Part shown: positions 37,313 through 46,383 of the stretch, in pieces
Layout of the letters: the number at the start of each line of letters is the position of its first letter
How positions within the stretch are numbered: the stretch's first letter is position 1
Assembly: GCA_009993605.1 (NCBI GenBank)
Contig: JAACTB010000007.1
Span: forward strand, 620,001-684,000
Source: Erythrobacter sp.
GTDB lineage: Bacteria > Pseudomonadota > Alphaproteobacteria > Sphingomonadales > Sphingomonadaceae
DNA length: 64,000 nucleotides
Direction: 5' to 3'
Translations under genes and position numbers: made by a program
Notes under the pieces: generated by a model
Database searches by the model: none
What the model was told of the DNA's origin: nothing
Seen by the model: the letters and a program-made list of their open reading frames with translations, nothing else

Positions 37313-39553
37313 ATGGACGACACGCCGATGAACGCCCCCGACCCCGTCGACACTTCCGACACCGCGTCGGCGACTCCCGTGACGCTGGAAGAGGCGGCGG
37401 AGCGCTATACCAATCGCGAGCTGTCCTGGCTGAGCTTCAACCGGCGGGTGCTCGCGGAATCCGAGAACGAGGCCTATCCGCTGCTCGAACGGCTGCGCTT
37501 CCTGTCGATTTCGGCCAGCAATCTCGACGAATTCACCATGGTGCGCATCGCCGGCCTCGAAGGGCAGATGACGCGCGGGATCGACACACATGCGATCGAC
37601 GGGCGCACCCCCCGCCAGCAATTGACCGCGATCCGCGATCAGGTGCTGACGCTCGAGGATCGCCAGCAACGCAGCCTTCAGACCCTGCGCGCGCTACTGG
37701 CCGAGGAAGGCATATTGATCGCCGAGACCGACCAGCTCGACGAGGAACAAATGGCATGGGCGGAAGGCTATTTCACCACCGACATCCTGCCGCTGATCAC
37801 CCCCCAGGCGATCGACCCGAGCCACCCCTTCCCCTTCGTCCAGACGATGGGTCTCGGCCTGATCTTCCGGTTGAAGCGCGGCAAGCGCAAGGCCGATTTG
37901 ATGGAGATGGTGCTGATCCCCAGCGGCGCGCCGCGCTTCGTGCGCGTTCCGGGCGAAAAGGCGATCTACATCGCGATCGAGAAACTGGTGACGCGCTTTG
38001 CCGGTCTGCTGTTCCCCGGCTTCAAGATCCTGGGCGACGGCGTGTTCCGGGTGCTGAGAGACAGCGATATCGAGGTCGAGGAAGAGGCCGAGGATCTCGT
38101 GCGCTATTTCCGCACCGCGATCCAGCGCCGCCGCCGGGGAAGAGCTGTCCTGCTCGAACTGGACGAGGAGTGCGACGAAAAGGCCGAGGCGCTGCTGCGC
38201 GAGGAATTCGATGTCGATGCCGCGATGATCGTGAAGACCGACGGGATGCTGGGCCTTAGAAATCTCGACGCGATCTGCGACGAGCCCCGCCCCGATCTCA
38301 AGTTTTCGCCCTTCAGCCCCCGCTATCCCGAACGCATCCTTGAGCATGACGGCGATTGCTTCTCCGCCATCCGCGAAAAGGATCTCGTCATCCACCACCC
38401 GTTCGAAAGTTTCGACGTGGTGGTCGATTTCCTCGCCCAGGCGGCGAACGATCCCAACGTCGTCTCGATCAAGCAGACTTTGTATCGCGCGGGCGACCAG
38501 TCTCCGGTGATCGCCGCGCTGGTCGAGGCGGCGCAGAACGGCAAGGCGGTCACCGCGGTCGTGGAACTGAAGGCCCGCTTCGACGAGGAGCGCAACATTC
38601 GCTGGGCGAGCGAGCTGGAACGCGCGGGCGTGCAGGTGATCTACGGCTTCACCGAATTGAAGACGCACGCCAAGGTCAGCCTCGTCGTCCGCCGCGAGGA
38701 AGACGGATACCGGACCTACTGCCATTTCGGCACGGGCAATTATCATCCGGTCAATGCCAAGATCTACACCGATCTCAGCTTCTTCACCGCCGATCCGGCC
38801 TTGGGGCGCGATGCGGCGCGGCTGTTCAATTTCGTCACCGGCTACATCGAGCCCGAACGGCTCGAGGCGCTCTCGATCTCGCCCGGCGGCATTCGCGAGA
38901 AACTGTACGAATTGATCGATGCCGAAATCGAAGCGGTGCGTGCGGGCAAGCCATCGGGCATCTGGGTCAAGCTCAACGCGATCACCAATCGCGGCATGAT
39001 CGACAAGCTTTACGAAGCGAGCGCGGCGGGGGTCGAAATCCGCATGGTGGTGCGCGGCATCTGCTCCTTGAAGGCGGGCATTCCCGGCCTGTCGGAGAAT
39101 ATCCACGTCAAGTCGATCATCGGCCGCTTCCTCGAACACGGCCGGATCTGGGCGTTCGCGAACGGCAAGGCCCTGCCGAGCCGCCAGGCAAAGGTCTACA
39201 TCACCAGCGCCGATGCGATGAGTCGCAATCTGGACCGGCGGGTCGAGGTCATGGTGCCGATCACCAACAAGACCGTGCACGATCAGGTGCTCGGCCAGGT
39301 CATGCTGGCCAATATCCTCGACATCGACCAGAGCTGGGAACTGCATCCCGACGGTCAGTACGAGCGGATGCAACCGATGGATGGAGACGACGAGGATGCG
39401 GAAAGCTTCAACTGCCATCGCTATTTCATGAGCAATCCGTCTCTCTCCGGGCGCGGCCAGGCTTTGGAGGCCGATGCGGTGCCGCGCCTGCGATTGAGCG
39501 GGGCATTGGGGCCCCGGACGGACCTGCCTGCGGACGGGGAGGCTCCCTCGTGA
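37313..39553 (+). CDS. ppk1: polyphosphate kinase 1
   Basis: 746 residues polymerising phosphate from ATP. N-terminal RELSWLSFNRRVLAES and SNLDEFTMVRIAGL, the head domain, HHPFESFDVVVDFL, then the catalytic core with YCHFGTGNYHPVNAKIYTDLS (autophosphorylated-His region) and VKSIIGRFLEHGRI with the second His. An alternative ATG lies at 37328. The stop overlaps the ppx GTG (GTGA), so polyphosphate synthesis and degradation are translated together. Confidence 0.97.
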   Translation: MDDTPMNAPDPVDTSDTASATPVTLEEAAERYTNRELSWLSFNRRVLAESENEAYPLLERLRFLSISASNLDEFTMVRIAGLEGQMTRGIDTHAIDGRTPRQQLTAIRDQVLTLEDRQQRSLQTLRALLAEEGILIAETDQLDEEQMAWAEGYFTTDILPLITPQAIDPSHPFPFVQTMGLGLIFRLKRGKRKADLMEMVLIPSGAPRFVRVPGEKAIYIAIEKLVTRFAGLLFPGFKILGDGVFRVLRDSDIEVEEEAEDLVRYFRTAIQRRRRGRAVLLELDEECDEKAEALLREEFDVDAAMIVKTDGMLGLRNLDAICDEPRPDLKFSPFSPRYPERILEHDGDCFSAIREKDLVIHHPFESFDVVVDFLAQAANDPNVVSIKQTLYRAGDQSPVIAALVEAAQNGKAVTAVVELKARFDEERNIRWASELERAGVQVIYGFTELKTHAKVSLVVRREEDGYRTYCHFGTGNYHPVNAKIYTDLSFFTADPALGRDAARLFNFVTGYIEPERLEALSISPGGIREKLYELIDAEIEAVRAGKPSGIWVKLNAITNRGMIDKLYEASAAGVEIRMVVRGICSLKAGIPGLSENIHVKSIIGRFLEHGRIWAFANGKALPSRQAKVYITSADAMSRNLDRRVEVMVPITNKTVHDQVLGQVMLANILDIDQSWELHPDGQYERMQPMDGDDEDAESFNCHRYFMSNPSLSGRGQALEADAVPRLRLSGALGPRTDLPADGEAPS

Positions 39554-41091
39554 CCCAGAAGCTCGCGACCCGGCGCGAGAAGCGCATCGTCTATCTGCCG
39601 CGCGCGGTCATCGATATCGGTTCGAATACGGTGCGCATGGTGATCTACGAAGGTTCGCCCCGCGCGCCCCGCACGGTCTTTAACGAGAAGGTGGCCGCGC
39701 GCCTCGGTCGCGATCTTTCCGATACAGAGCTGATCCCGAAGGAAGCGAGCGAGGAAGCGCTCGGCGCGCTGGCCCGCTATGCGCGCATCCTCAGCGATCT
39801 CGGCATAACCGACGTGCAGACCGTGGCCACCGCAGCCGCGCGAGAGGCTGCGAATGGCGAGGAATTCCTTGCCGCCGTCGCCGCGCTTGGCCTGAACCCG
39901 CGCCTTTTGACGGGCGAGGAGGAGGCGCGCATTTCGGCGACGGGGGCTATCGGCGCGTTTCCCGGCGCACGCGGCGTGGTCGCCGATCTTGGTGGGGGCA
40001 GCCTTGAACTGGTGTCGATCGTGGACGGGGAATGCCATCAGGCGTCGAGCCTGCCGCTCGGCACGCTGCGGCTGCCCGCGCTCGATCGCAGCGACAAGAA
40101 GCGGTTCAACACAGCCGTGCGTGCGCAGCTCGACAAGGTCGGCTGGGCGGCGGCGCATCCGGGGCCGCTCTACATGGTCGGCGGGACATGGCGCGCCTTT
40201 GCCGCCTATGCGATGATGCGCCGCGATTATCCCTTGAGCGATCCGCACGGCTTCCGGCTCGACGTCGAAGAGGCCGATATGCTCGCGCAGCGCCTGATCG
40301 CCGCCGATCCCGCGAAGCTGATGCAATGCCCCGGCATCAGCCAGATGCGCGCGGAATACCTCCCCGACGCAGCGGCGCTGCTGCGTCCGCTGCTCAAGGC
40401 GCTGGAGCCGGACGAGCTGGTCTTTTCCAGCTGGGGCATTCGCGAAGGCCTACTCTTCGATCGCCTCGATCCCGTCCAGCGCGCCAAGGATCCCCTGATT
40501 GCCGGTGTCAGCGAATTCGCCACCATGCTCGGCGCGGCCATCACCGATGCGGCACTGGTCGCGGGGTGGAGTGTCGAGCCGGCGGGCAATGGCGGCATAA
40601 CCGGCCATGCGAACGCGCAAGACGAGCGCCTGCGCCTGGTCGCGGCGCAATTGTCCGACGCGCTCCAGCGGGTGGAGCCCAATCTGCGGCTTTCGCACGC
40701 CAGCGCCTGGGCGCTCGACAAAAGATGGATCGATTGCCTGCCCGCCGAACGGGCCCAGATCTGCGCGGCTCTCTATGCCAGTGTCGGACGGACCGACTAT
40801 CCCGAGCGCCTGCTGGCGCTGGCCGATCGCGACGCCTTGCACGATGCGGTCACCTGGGGATTGAGCTTCCGGCTCGCGCGCAAGCTCGGCGGGGGTTCGC
40901 GCCCGGCGCTGTCGGCTTCGCGTCTCCATTGCAAGAAACAGAAGCTGGTGCTGCGCCTCGACCCGTCACGGGCGGAACTGGCGCATTATCCGGTGACACG
41001 TGAGCTCGAGAACCTGGCAGGCTGGCTGGGCGTGGAAGCAAAGCTGAAGATCGCGCCGACCGATACCGACATCGAAGACATCGACGGCTGA
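39550..41091 (+). CDS. ppx: exopolyphosphatase / GppA-type phosphatase
   Basis: 513 residues from a GTG overlapping the ppk1 stop. The actin-like ATPase fold shows AVIDIGSNTVRMVIYEG (phosphate 1), TAAAREAANGEEFL, TGEEEARISATGAI and VVADLGGGSLELVSI. The C-terminal half is the HD-like helical part seen in long Ppx enzymes. It removes phosphate from polyphosphate ends and may also hydrolyse pppGpp. Confidence 0.94.
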   Translation: MTQKLATRREKRIVYLPRAVIDIGSNTVRMVIYEGSPRAPRTVFNEKVAARLGRDLSDTELIPKEASEEALGALARYARILSDLGITDVQTVATAAAREAANGEEFLAAVAALGLNPRLLTGEEEARISATGAIGAFPGARGVVADLGGGSLELVSIVDGECHQASSLPLGTLRLPALDRSDKKRFNTAVRAQLDKVGWAAAHPGPLYMVGGTWRAFAAYAMMRRDYPLSDPHGFRLDVEEADMLAQRLIAADPAKLMQCPGISQMRAEYLPDAAALLRPLLKALEPDELVFSSWGIREGLLFDRLDPVQRAKDPLIAGVSEFATMLGAAITDAALVAGWSVEPAGNGGITGHANAQDERLRLVAAQLSDALQRVEPNLRLSHASAWALDKRWIDCLPAERAQICAALYASVGRTDYPERLLALADRDALHDAVTWGLSFRLARKLGGGSRPALSASRLHCKKQKLVLRLDPSRAELAHYPVTRELENLAGWLGVEAKLKIAPTDTDIEDIDG

Positions 41092-41101
41092 TCCCAGCCT
41101 A

Positions 41102-41500
41102 TCAATGCGTCGTGGCGGGCGCGGCGAGCGGGAAGAAGGGGATACGGACCTCCATCGGCGATCCGTCCGCGCGGCGGAAGCTGTAGAACCCCTCCATCGA
41201 GCCGTGCGGCGTTTCGAGTGGGCATCCCGACACGTAATCGTGCGATTGGCCGGGCACGAGCGTGGGCTGTTCGCCGACCACCCCTTCCCCATCGACGATG
41301 CTGATCCGTCCCTCGCCATCGGTAATCCGCCAATGCCGCCGTTCGAGCGTCACCGTCTCCTCCGAACCGTTCTCGATGCGGATGTGATAAACCCAGAACC
41401 ATTTGCCGATCTCGGGCCGCGATTGTTCGGGCATGTAATTGACCGACACGCGAACCGTGACGTCGTGCGTGATCGCGGCATGGGGAAACAGGAATTTCAT
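41102..41500 (-). CDS. apaG: ApaG-domain protein
   Basis: 132 residues of the fibronectin-III-like ApaG fold: VSVNYMPEQSRPEIGKWFWVYHIRIENGSEETVTLERRHWRITDGEG, GVVGEQPTLVPG and YVSGCPLETPHGSMEGFYSF. ATG at 41500 is preferred to a GTG one codon earlier. The biochemical role is unsettled, with a link to divalent cation tolerance in enterobacteria. It is convergent with ppx. Confidence 0.95.
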   Translation of the reverse strand: MKFLFPHAAITHDVTVRVSVNYMPEQSRPEIGKWFWVYHIRIENGSEETVTLERRHWRITDGEGRISIVDGEGVVGEQPTLVPGQSHDYVSGCPLETPHGSMEGFYSFRRADGSPMEVRIPFFPLAAPATTH

Positions 41501-41615
41501 CACGCTCTAGAATAAGGATCGGCGGCCAGAGAGCAAGGGCGGGAGACCACGAAGCACGTGAACCGCACGCGCGCGATGTTCACTCGACGATCCGGGAAAA
41601 GAAGGCGGAAGGTGT

Positions 41616-41636
41616 TGCGAATGATTTGCATTTGCA
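41616..41636 (+). promoter_or_regulatory. Fur-like operator
   Basis: A 21-base imperfect palindrome, TGCGAATGAT-T-TGCATTTGCA, in which 7 of the 10 half-site pairs are complementary. It is an AT-rich spot in GC-rich surroundings, 20 bases before the start of the next gene, and resembles proteobacterial Fur boxes. Identified by eye. Confidence 0.5.
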
Positions 41637-41656
41637 TATGATCGCGGAGAACCACG

Positions 41657-42094
41657 ATGGAGGATTCGATGCCCGACGCCGCTCCCGCCCCTGCCCCTGC
41701 ACCCGGCCGCCCCGACACCGCACTGGTCCTCCCGCTGCCTTCCGATCGCGGCAGGCGAATCGCGCTGATCCTGATCCGGCGCATGGTCGGTTGCGGCTTG
41801 CGCGATGCCTCCGCCGCCCTGCTGGCGCTCGATACGTTCGGACAGGGTTTCCAGCGCCCGCTCACGCTCGCCCGCAGTCTGGTCGTCGATCTTGCGGGCA
41901 GTTCGCGCCGCACCATCAGCCTCGCCCCGTGTTGCGCGCCCGGAATGACGCGCGACGAGGGATTGATCGTGGCGATGATCGATGGCGAAGGGCTCGCCGC
42001 CCATGCCGCGCTGACCGACGACGCGCCCTGCAACCGCGCCTGGTCGACCGCCGCCGCCCTCGGCGCCGCGCTCGACGATTGCTGCCCGGCCTGA
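41657..42094 (+). CDS. small cysteine-containing protein of unknown function
   Basis: 145 residues. A Pro/Ala-rich start (PDAAPAPAPAPGRPD) leads into RIALILIRRMVGCGLRDASAALLALDTFGQGFQRPLTLAR, a helical part, then paired cysteines in APCCAPGMTRDE and at the very end (DDCCPA). No signal peptide. Similar uncharacterised proteins appear to exist in sphingomonads. A Fur-like box sits just upstream, suggesting control by iron. A start at the second ATG (41669) is possible. Confidence 0.65.
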   Translation: MEDSMPDAAPAPAPAPGRPDTALVLPLPSDRGRRIALILIRRMVGCGLRDASAALLALDTFGQGFQRPLTLARSLVVDLAGSSRRTISLAPCCAPGMTRDEGLIVAMIDGEGLAAHAALTDDAPCNRAWSTAAALGAALDDCCPA

Positions 42095-42101
42095 GACTTG
42101 C

Positions 42102-43307
42102 TTAGAGCCCCGCTTTGTCGAGCGCGCGGTCGAGATCCTCGATCAGGTCGGCGACGTCTTCCAGACCGACATTGATGCGCAGCAATCCCTCGCTGACGCC
42201 CATTTCGGCCCGCGCTTCGGCGGTCATCCCGGCATGAGTCGTGCTGGCGGGGTGGCACATCAGGCTGCGCGAATCGCCGATATTGTTGGAGAGGTCGATC
42301 AGTTCCAGCGCGTCGAGCACGGCGAAAGCGGTTTCGCGGCTGCCGACATCGAAGGCGAAGACCGGCCCGGTCGCCTTCATCTGCTGCTTCGCCAGCGCAT
42401 GGCGCGGATGGCTGGGCAGGCCCGGATGGCGCATTGCCAGCTGCCGCCCCTCGATCGCCTCCCCCAGCGCGACTGCGTTTTCGCTTTGCTTCTCGGCCCG
42501 GAGGCTCAGCGTTTCGAGGCCTTTCAACACCACCCAGGCGTTGAAAGGCGCGATATTGGGCCCGGTGTTGCGCTGGAAGGGGAGCAGCACCTCGTCGATC
42601 CATTCCTTCGATCCGCACACCGCACCCGCCAGCACGCGGCCCTGCCCGTCCATCAGCTTGGTCGCCGAATAAGCGACCACGTCCGCCCCGAAATCCATCG
42701 GTTTTTGCAGCGCGCTGGTGGCGAAAGCGTTGTCGACGACCGTGACGATCCCGCGGCTCTTCGCCAGCCCGCAGACGAAATCCATGTCGACGACATCGAG
42801 CGTGGGATTAGCGGGGGTTTCGAAGAAGAATACCTTGGTGTTGGGACGGATCGCCTGTTCCCAGGCATCGTTGTCGGCGCTGTCCACCACGCTCGTTTCG
42901 ATCCCGAAGCGCGGCAGCAGGCTGTCGAGCAGCCAGCGGCACGATCCGAACGCCGCCCGCGCGCCGATCACATGGTCGCCCGCCGACAATTGGCAGAGCA
43001 GCGCGGTCGACATCGCCGCCATGCCGCTCGCCTGCGCCCGGCACGCCTCGGCCCCTTCGAGCAAAGCGATGCGCTCTTCCAGCATGGCCACGGTGGGGTT
43101 CTGCAGGCGCGAATAGGTCATCCCCTCCGCCTCGCCCGCGAAGCGATCGGCGACGGTCTGGGCATCGTCGTAGGTATAGCCCGAGGTGAGGAACAGCGCC
43201 TCGCTCGTCTCGCCATGCTCCGATCGCCAGGTGCCGCCGCGCACGGCCTGGGTTGCGGGGCGCCAGGTCTGGGTGATGGCGCGATCGGTTCCGGTGGTCT
43301 TCTTCAT
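42102..43307 (-). CDS. metZ: O-succinylhomoserine sulfhydrylase
   Basis: 401 residues of the Cys/Met PLP family, making homocysteine from O-succinylhomoserine and sulfide. Visible features: SEALFLTSGYTYDDAQ, FAGEAEGMTYSRLQNPTVAMLEERIA, the PLP lysine in YSATKLMDGQGRVLAGAV, and the end LRINVGLEDVADLIEDLDRAL. The direct sulfhydrylation type is favoured by the family sequence. Cystathionine gamma-synthase remains an alternative. Confidence 0.92.
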   Translation of the reverse strand: MKKTTGTDRAITQTWRPATQAVRGGTWRSEHGETSEALFLTSGYTYDDAQTVADRFAGEAEGMTYSRLQNPTVAMLEERIALLEGAEACRAQASGMAAMSTALLCQLSAGDHVIGARAAFGSCRWLLDSLLPRFGIETSVVDSADNDAWEQAIRPNTKVFFFETPANPTLDVVDMDFVCGLAKSRGIVTVVDNAFATSALQKPMDFGADVVAYSATKLMDGQGRVLAGAVCGSKEWIDEVLLPFQRNTGPNIAPFNAWVVLKGLETLSLRAEKQSENAVALGEAIEGRQLAMRHPGLPSHPRHALAKQQMKATGPVFAFDVGSRETAFAVLDALELIDLSNNIGDSRSLMCHPASTTHAGMTAEARAEMGVSEGLLRINVGLEDVADLIEDLDRALDKAGL

Positions 43308-43394
43308 GGCCGCGAGGCTTAGGCAAGCGCGGCGCGCGCCGCAATCGTAGCCGATACGAAAAAGGCGGCCGACACGAGAAAGAGGTCCGATAAG

Positions 43395-43426
43395 AAAAAG
43401 GGGCGGAAGGTCACCCTCCCGCCCCC
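43395..43426 (-). terminator. Rho-independent terminator after the 67-residue gene
   Basis: Minus strand: GGGGCGG / CCGCCCC arms (43400-43406 and 43419-43425), loop of about 12 with further pairing, then CTTTTTC. It separates this small gene from metZ. Confidence 0.7.
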
Positions 43427-43449
43427 GATCTCTGAAATTCCTTCAACCC

Positions 43450-43653
43450 TCAGGGGCTGACGGCATCGTCGTCATCGTCGGCGATGATGACGATACCGGC
43501 GATGATCGCCGCGGCGCCAAGCAGGGCGACCACGAGGCTGACGCCTCCCAGTTCCGATTCGCTGTCCACCGGAGCGGCGGACCGATCGGCTGCGGCGACC
43601 GGCGCCGCCACCAGGGCGAACGCGGCAGTGCCGAGTGCGATTGCACGTTTCAT
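43450..43653 (-). CDS. 67-residue exported or membrane-inserted protein
   Basis: A signal peptide (MKRAIALGTAAFALVAAPVAAAD) is followed by a short linker, a hydrophobic helix (GVSLVVALLGAAAIIAGIVII) and an acidic end ADDDDDAVSP. A good terminator follows 25 bases downstream, supporting a real transcript. Similar tiny proteins with a C-terminal glycine-rich helix are common in sphingomonads. Function is unknown. Confidence 0.6.
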   Translation of the reverse strand: MKRAIALGTAAFALVAAPVAAADRSAAPVDSESELGGVSLVVALLGAAAIIAGIVIIADDDDDAVSP

Positions 43654-43906
43654 AACTCATCCTCCAAAAATTCGTATGCGACTGGGCGAACGCGACCGTA
43701 TTGTCTCCAAACCTGCCCGACGGCCCGAGACTTTCGTAGCGGCCTATCATGACAGGATCGCTGCAATGCAGTCGTTTTCGGTCGATCGCCTCCCCTTCGC
43801 GGCCAAGTGTGACAGCCTTACATCATCATGCGTTGCTGAAGCCCGCCCGGCCCCGTCCGCGCAGCGGTGCTTGTCAATCCGGCGAGCCGACCGTACCGCG
43901 CCGGGC

Positions 43907-45208
43907 ATGAAATCCGCGCGCACAGCATCGCAGGACCCGATCGGCTGGTGCGCGCTGCTGGCGATCGCGTTCCTGGCGCTGTGCTGCGTGCGATTGACCA
44001 TCCCGAGCATCGCCTATTTCGACGAGGTCCATTACGTCCCGGCCCTGCGCGAATGGATCGCGCTCGATCATTTCACCAATCGCGAACACCCCCCGCTCGC
44101 CAAGCAATTGCTGGCGCTGAGCGTGCTCGTGTTCGGCGACAATCCGCTGGGCTGGCGTGCCTTGCCCGTGCTTGCGGGCGCGCTGGCGCTGTTCGCCGCG
44201 ATGCGGGCGCTGTGGTTCGCCACGCTTAGCCGGTTCGCGACTCTCAGTTACGGCGTGATGCTCGCGACCGGATTTCTTCTGTTCGTGAACGCGCGCATCG
44301 CGATGCTCGACATCTTCTATCTCGCCTTCCTCGCGCTCGCCTTCTGGCAGGGCGCGGCGGCAATGCGCGAGCCCGAGACCGGGCGCCGACGGCTGGCGAT
44401 CACGGGCCTCGCGCTCGGCCTCGCCATGGCGGCGAAATGGAATGCGCTGGTGCTCGCTCCGGTGCCCGGCCTCGTCTTTCTCGGTCTGCGCTGGGCGGCG
44501 GGGCGGCGGCGCCTGTTCCTCAGCCGGAGGGGATTGCCGGTGCCGGGAATCACCTTGGTCGAGGCCGCCCTTTGGCTCGGGATCGTGCCGCTCCTCGTCT
44601 ATGCCGCGACTTATCTGCCCGCCTATCTCTTCACCGAGGGCGCGATCGGCAGCCCGGGGGCGCCGAGGGATATCATCGATCTTCACCGCACCATGCTGAC
44701 CATGCAGGAAAACGTGGTGAAACCGCATCCCTATCAATCGGTGTGGTGGCAGTGGGTCCTCAACCTTCGCGGGATCTGGTATCTCTACGAACCCGTCGAC
44801 GGTGCCTATCGCGGCATCCTGCTGATCGGCAATCCGCTGACCATGCTTTTAGGCCTGCCCGCGCTCGGCTGGTGCCTGCTGCGCGGTGTAAAGGGGCGAG
44901 GCGCGGTGGGGCGCGATCCGGTCGCGCTGTCGATCGCGCTGCTCTATCTCCTGACGCTCGGCTTCTGGATCGTGGCGGCAAAGCCCATCCAGTTCTATTA
45001 TCACTACATGCTGCCGAGCATGTTCCTGCTCGCCGCGCTCGCCCTCGCGCTCGATGCGCTATGGAAGAGCGGCAAGCGCTGGCTGGCACTGGCGCCGCTT
45101 GCGGTCAGCGCGGCCCTGTTCGCCTGGTTCTACCCGATCCTGTCCGCTGCCCCGCTCGAAGGCAAGATGGCCTTCCTAGACTATGTCTGGCTGAAAGGCT
45201 GGCAATGA
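43907..45208 (+). CDS. protein-O-mannosyltransferase-like glycosyltransferase (family 39)
   Basis: 433 residues with nine or more membrane spans. The first periplasmic loop has AYFDEVHYVPALREW...NREHPPLAKQLLAL, the Asp-Glu and HPP(L)AK signature of PMT enzymes that use polyprenyl-phosphate mannose. ARIAMLDIFYLAFLALAF and a WQW..NLRGIWYLYEP motif follow. ATG at 43907 is chosen, and the open frame upstream is non-hydrophobic and overlaps promoter DNA. It converges with the DPM1-GtrA gene, which could make its sugar donor. Confidence 0.88.
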   Translation: MKSARTASQDPIGWCALLAIAFLALCCVRLTIPSIAYFDEVHYVPALREWIALDHFTNREHPPLAKQLLALSVLVFGDNPLGWRALPVLAGALALFAAMRALWFATLSRFATLSYGVMLATGFLLFVNARIAMLDIFYLAFLALAFWQGAAAMREPETGRRRLAITGLALGLAMAAKWNALVLAPVPGLVFLGLRWAAGRRRLFLSRRGLPVPGITLVEAALWLGIVPLLVYAATYLPAYLFTEGAIGSPGAPRDIIDLHRTMLTMQENVVKPHPYQSVWWQWVLNLRGIWYLYEPVDGAYRGILLIGNPLTMLLGLPALGWCLLRGVKGRGAVGRDPVALSIALLYLLTLGFWIVAAKPIQFYYHYMLPSMFLLAALALALDALWKSGKRWLALAPLAVSAALFAWFYPILSAAPLEGKMAFLDYVWLKGWQ

Positions 45209-45212
45209 AGCG

Positions 45213-46358
45213 TCAGAACCGGCCCCAGACGAAGCGGCTGGACAGGGCGTAGTTCCACACCGATCCGATCCCGATCCCGACCAAGGCCGCTAGCACCTCG
45301 TGAAGGCCGCGATCGTGCAGCGTCGTCGCCACCGCGACATTGGCGAAGGCGCCGATCGAACAGGCGGCGATAAAGCTGACCCAGCCCCAGAACACCGCTT
45401 TCGATTTGGTGAGGCGCCGGTCGCGATAGGTGAGGAAATTGTTGAGCCAGAAATTGAACGTCATCGCCCCGAAGGTCGCCACGGCCTGGCCGATGCTGAA
45501 CTGCGTCCCCGCGGCGAGGAACAGATAGAGCAGCGCCATGTGGACGACCACGCCGATCAGACCGACCGTGCCGAACAGGGCGAAGCGCGTGGGAATGACG
45601 CGCCCGAAGCTCTTGTCGTAAAGCCCGGCGAGAAAATCGAAGGCGATGGCGCGGTCCAATTTGCTTTCGCCGGAGCGGCGGGCGGAGAAGTTCATGGGGA
45701 AATCCTTGACGCGCAAAGGTTTCTCGCTGGTGGCGAGCAGGTCGAGCAATATCTTGAAACCAATCGCCGACAGCTTCGGCGCGAGTTCGCGCGCGGTCGC
45801 GGTCGGCAAAAGAAAATAGCCGCTCATCGGGTCGGAAAGGTCGACACCCGTCAATTTGCGAGCGAGCGTATTGGCCATGCCCGAAAGCTTCTCGCGATCC
45901 GGGCGATTCCACTCCGCCATGCTGGCCCCGTCGGCGAAGCGGCTGGCGACGGCGACATCGGCCTCGCCCGCCTTGACTGCGGCGAGCATGGGCACGAGCA
46001 GTTTGGGATCGTGCTGGTGATCGGCGTCCATCACGGCGGCAAAAGGCGCGGCGGTGGCGCAGAAACCCTCGATCGCCGCGCTAGACAGGCCGCGCCTGCC
46101 GATCCGCTCGATCACGCGGATGCGCGGGTCCGACAGCGCGAGGCGGCGCGCCTCGTCGGACGTGCCGTCGGCGGAATTGTCGTCCACCACCAGAACCTCC
46201 CACCCCACCGGGCCGAGCGCATCGACGATCCGGTCCATCAGGGGGGCGAGATTGTCGCGCTCGTTAAAGGTCGGCAGCACGATCGCGAGTTCCAGCGGCG
46301 CCGCCATATGGGGTGTCAAACCGGCATCCTCGCGAAAGGTCGAAAGCGTCATGTCCAT
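45213..46358 (-). CDS. polyprenyl-phosphate mannose synthase (DPM1-like) fused to GtrA domain
   Basis: 381 residues. Residues about 18-250 are a GT-A transferase: ELAIVLPTFNERDNLAPL, VVDDNSADGTSD, VMDADHQHDP, SRF..GAS, and DPMSGYFLL. Residues about 255-378 have four hydrophobic helices typical of GtrA flippase-type proteins (RFALFGTVGLIGVVVHMALLY, NFWLNNFLTYRDRR, NYALSSRFVW). The fusion makes and probably translocates a lipid-linked hexose. Starts at 46358 or 46352 are both possible. Its stop is 4 bases from that of the convergent PMT gene. Confidence 0.88.
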   Translation of the reverse strand: MDMTLSTFREDAGLTPHMAAPLELAIVLPTFNERDNLAPLMDRIVDALGPVGWEVLVVDDNSADGTSDEARRLALSDPRIRVIERIGRRGLSSAAIEGFCATAAPFAAVMDADHQHDPKLLVPMLAAVKAGEADVAVASRFADGASMAEWNRPDREKLSGMANTLARKLTGVDLSDPMSGYFLLPTATARELAPKLSAIGFKILLDLLATSEKPLRVKDFPMNFSARRSGESKLDRAIAFDFLAGLYDKSFGRVIPTRFALFGTVGLIGVVVHMALLYLFLAAGTQFSIGQAVATFGAMTFNFWLNNFLTYRDRRLTKSKAVFWGWVSFIAACSIGAFANVAVATTLHDRGLHEVLAALVGIGIGSVWNYALSSRFVWGRF

Positions 46359-46383
46359 GCCATGTCGACATAGAGACGAATTC

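Noticed and set aside
43308..43395. SAM riboswitch upstream of metZ
   Set aside because: I looked for the SAM-II and SAM/SAH patterns, which occur before methionine genes in alphaproteobacteria. The GC-rich sequence does not show their conserved loops. A covariance-model search would settle it.
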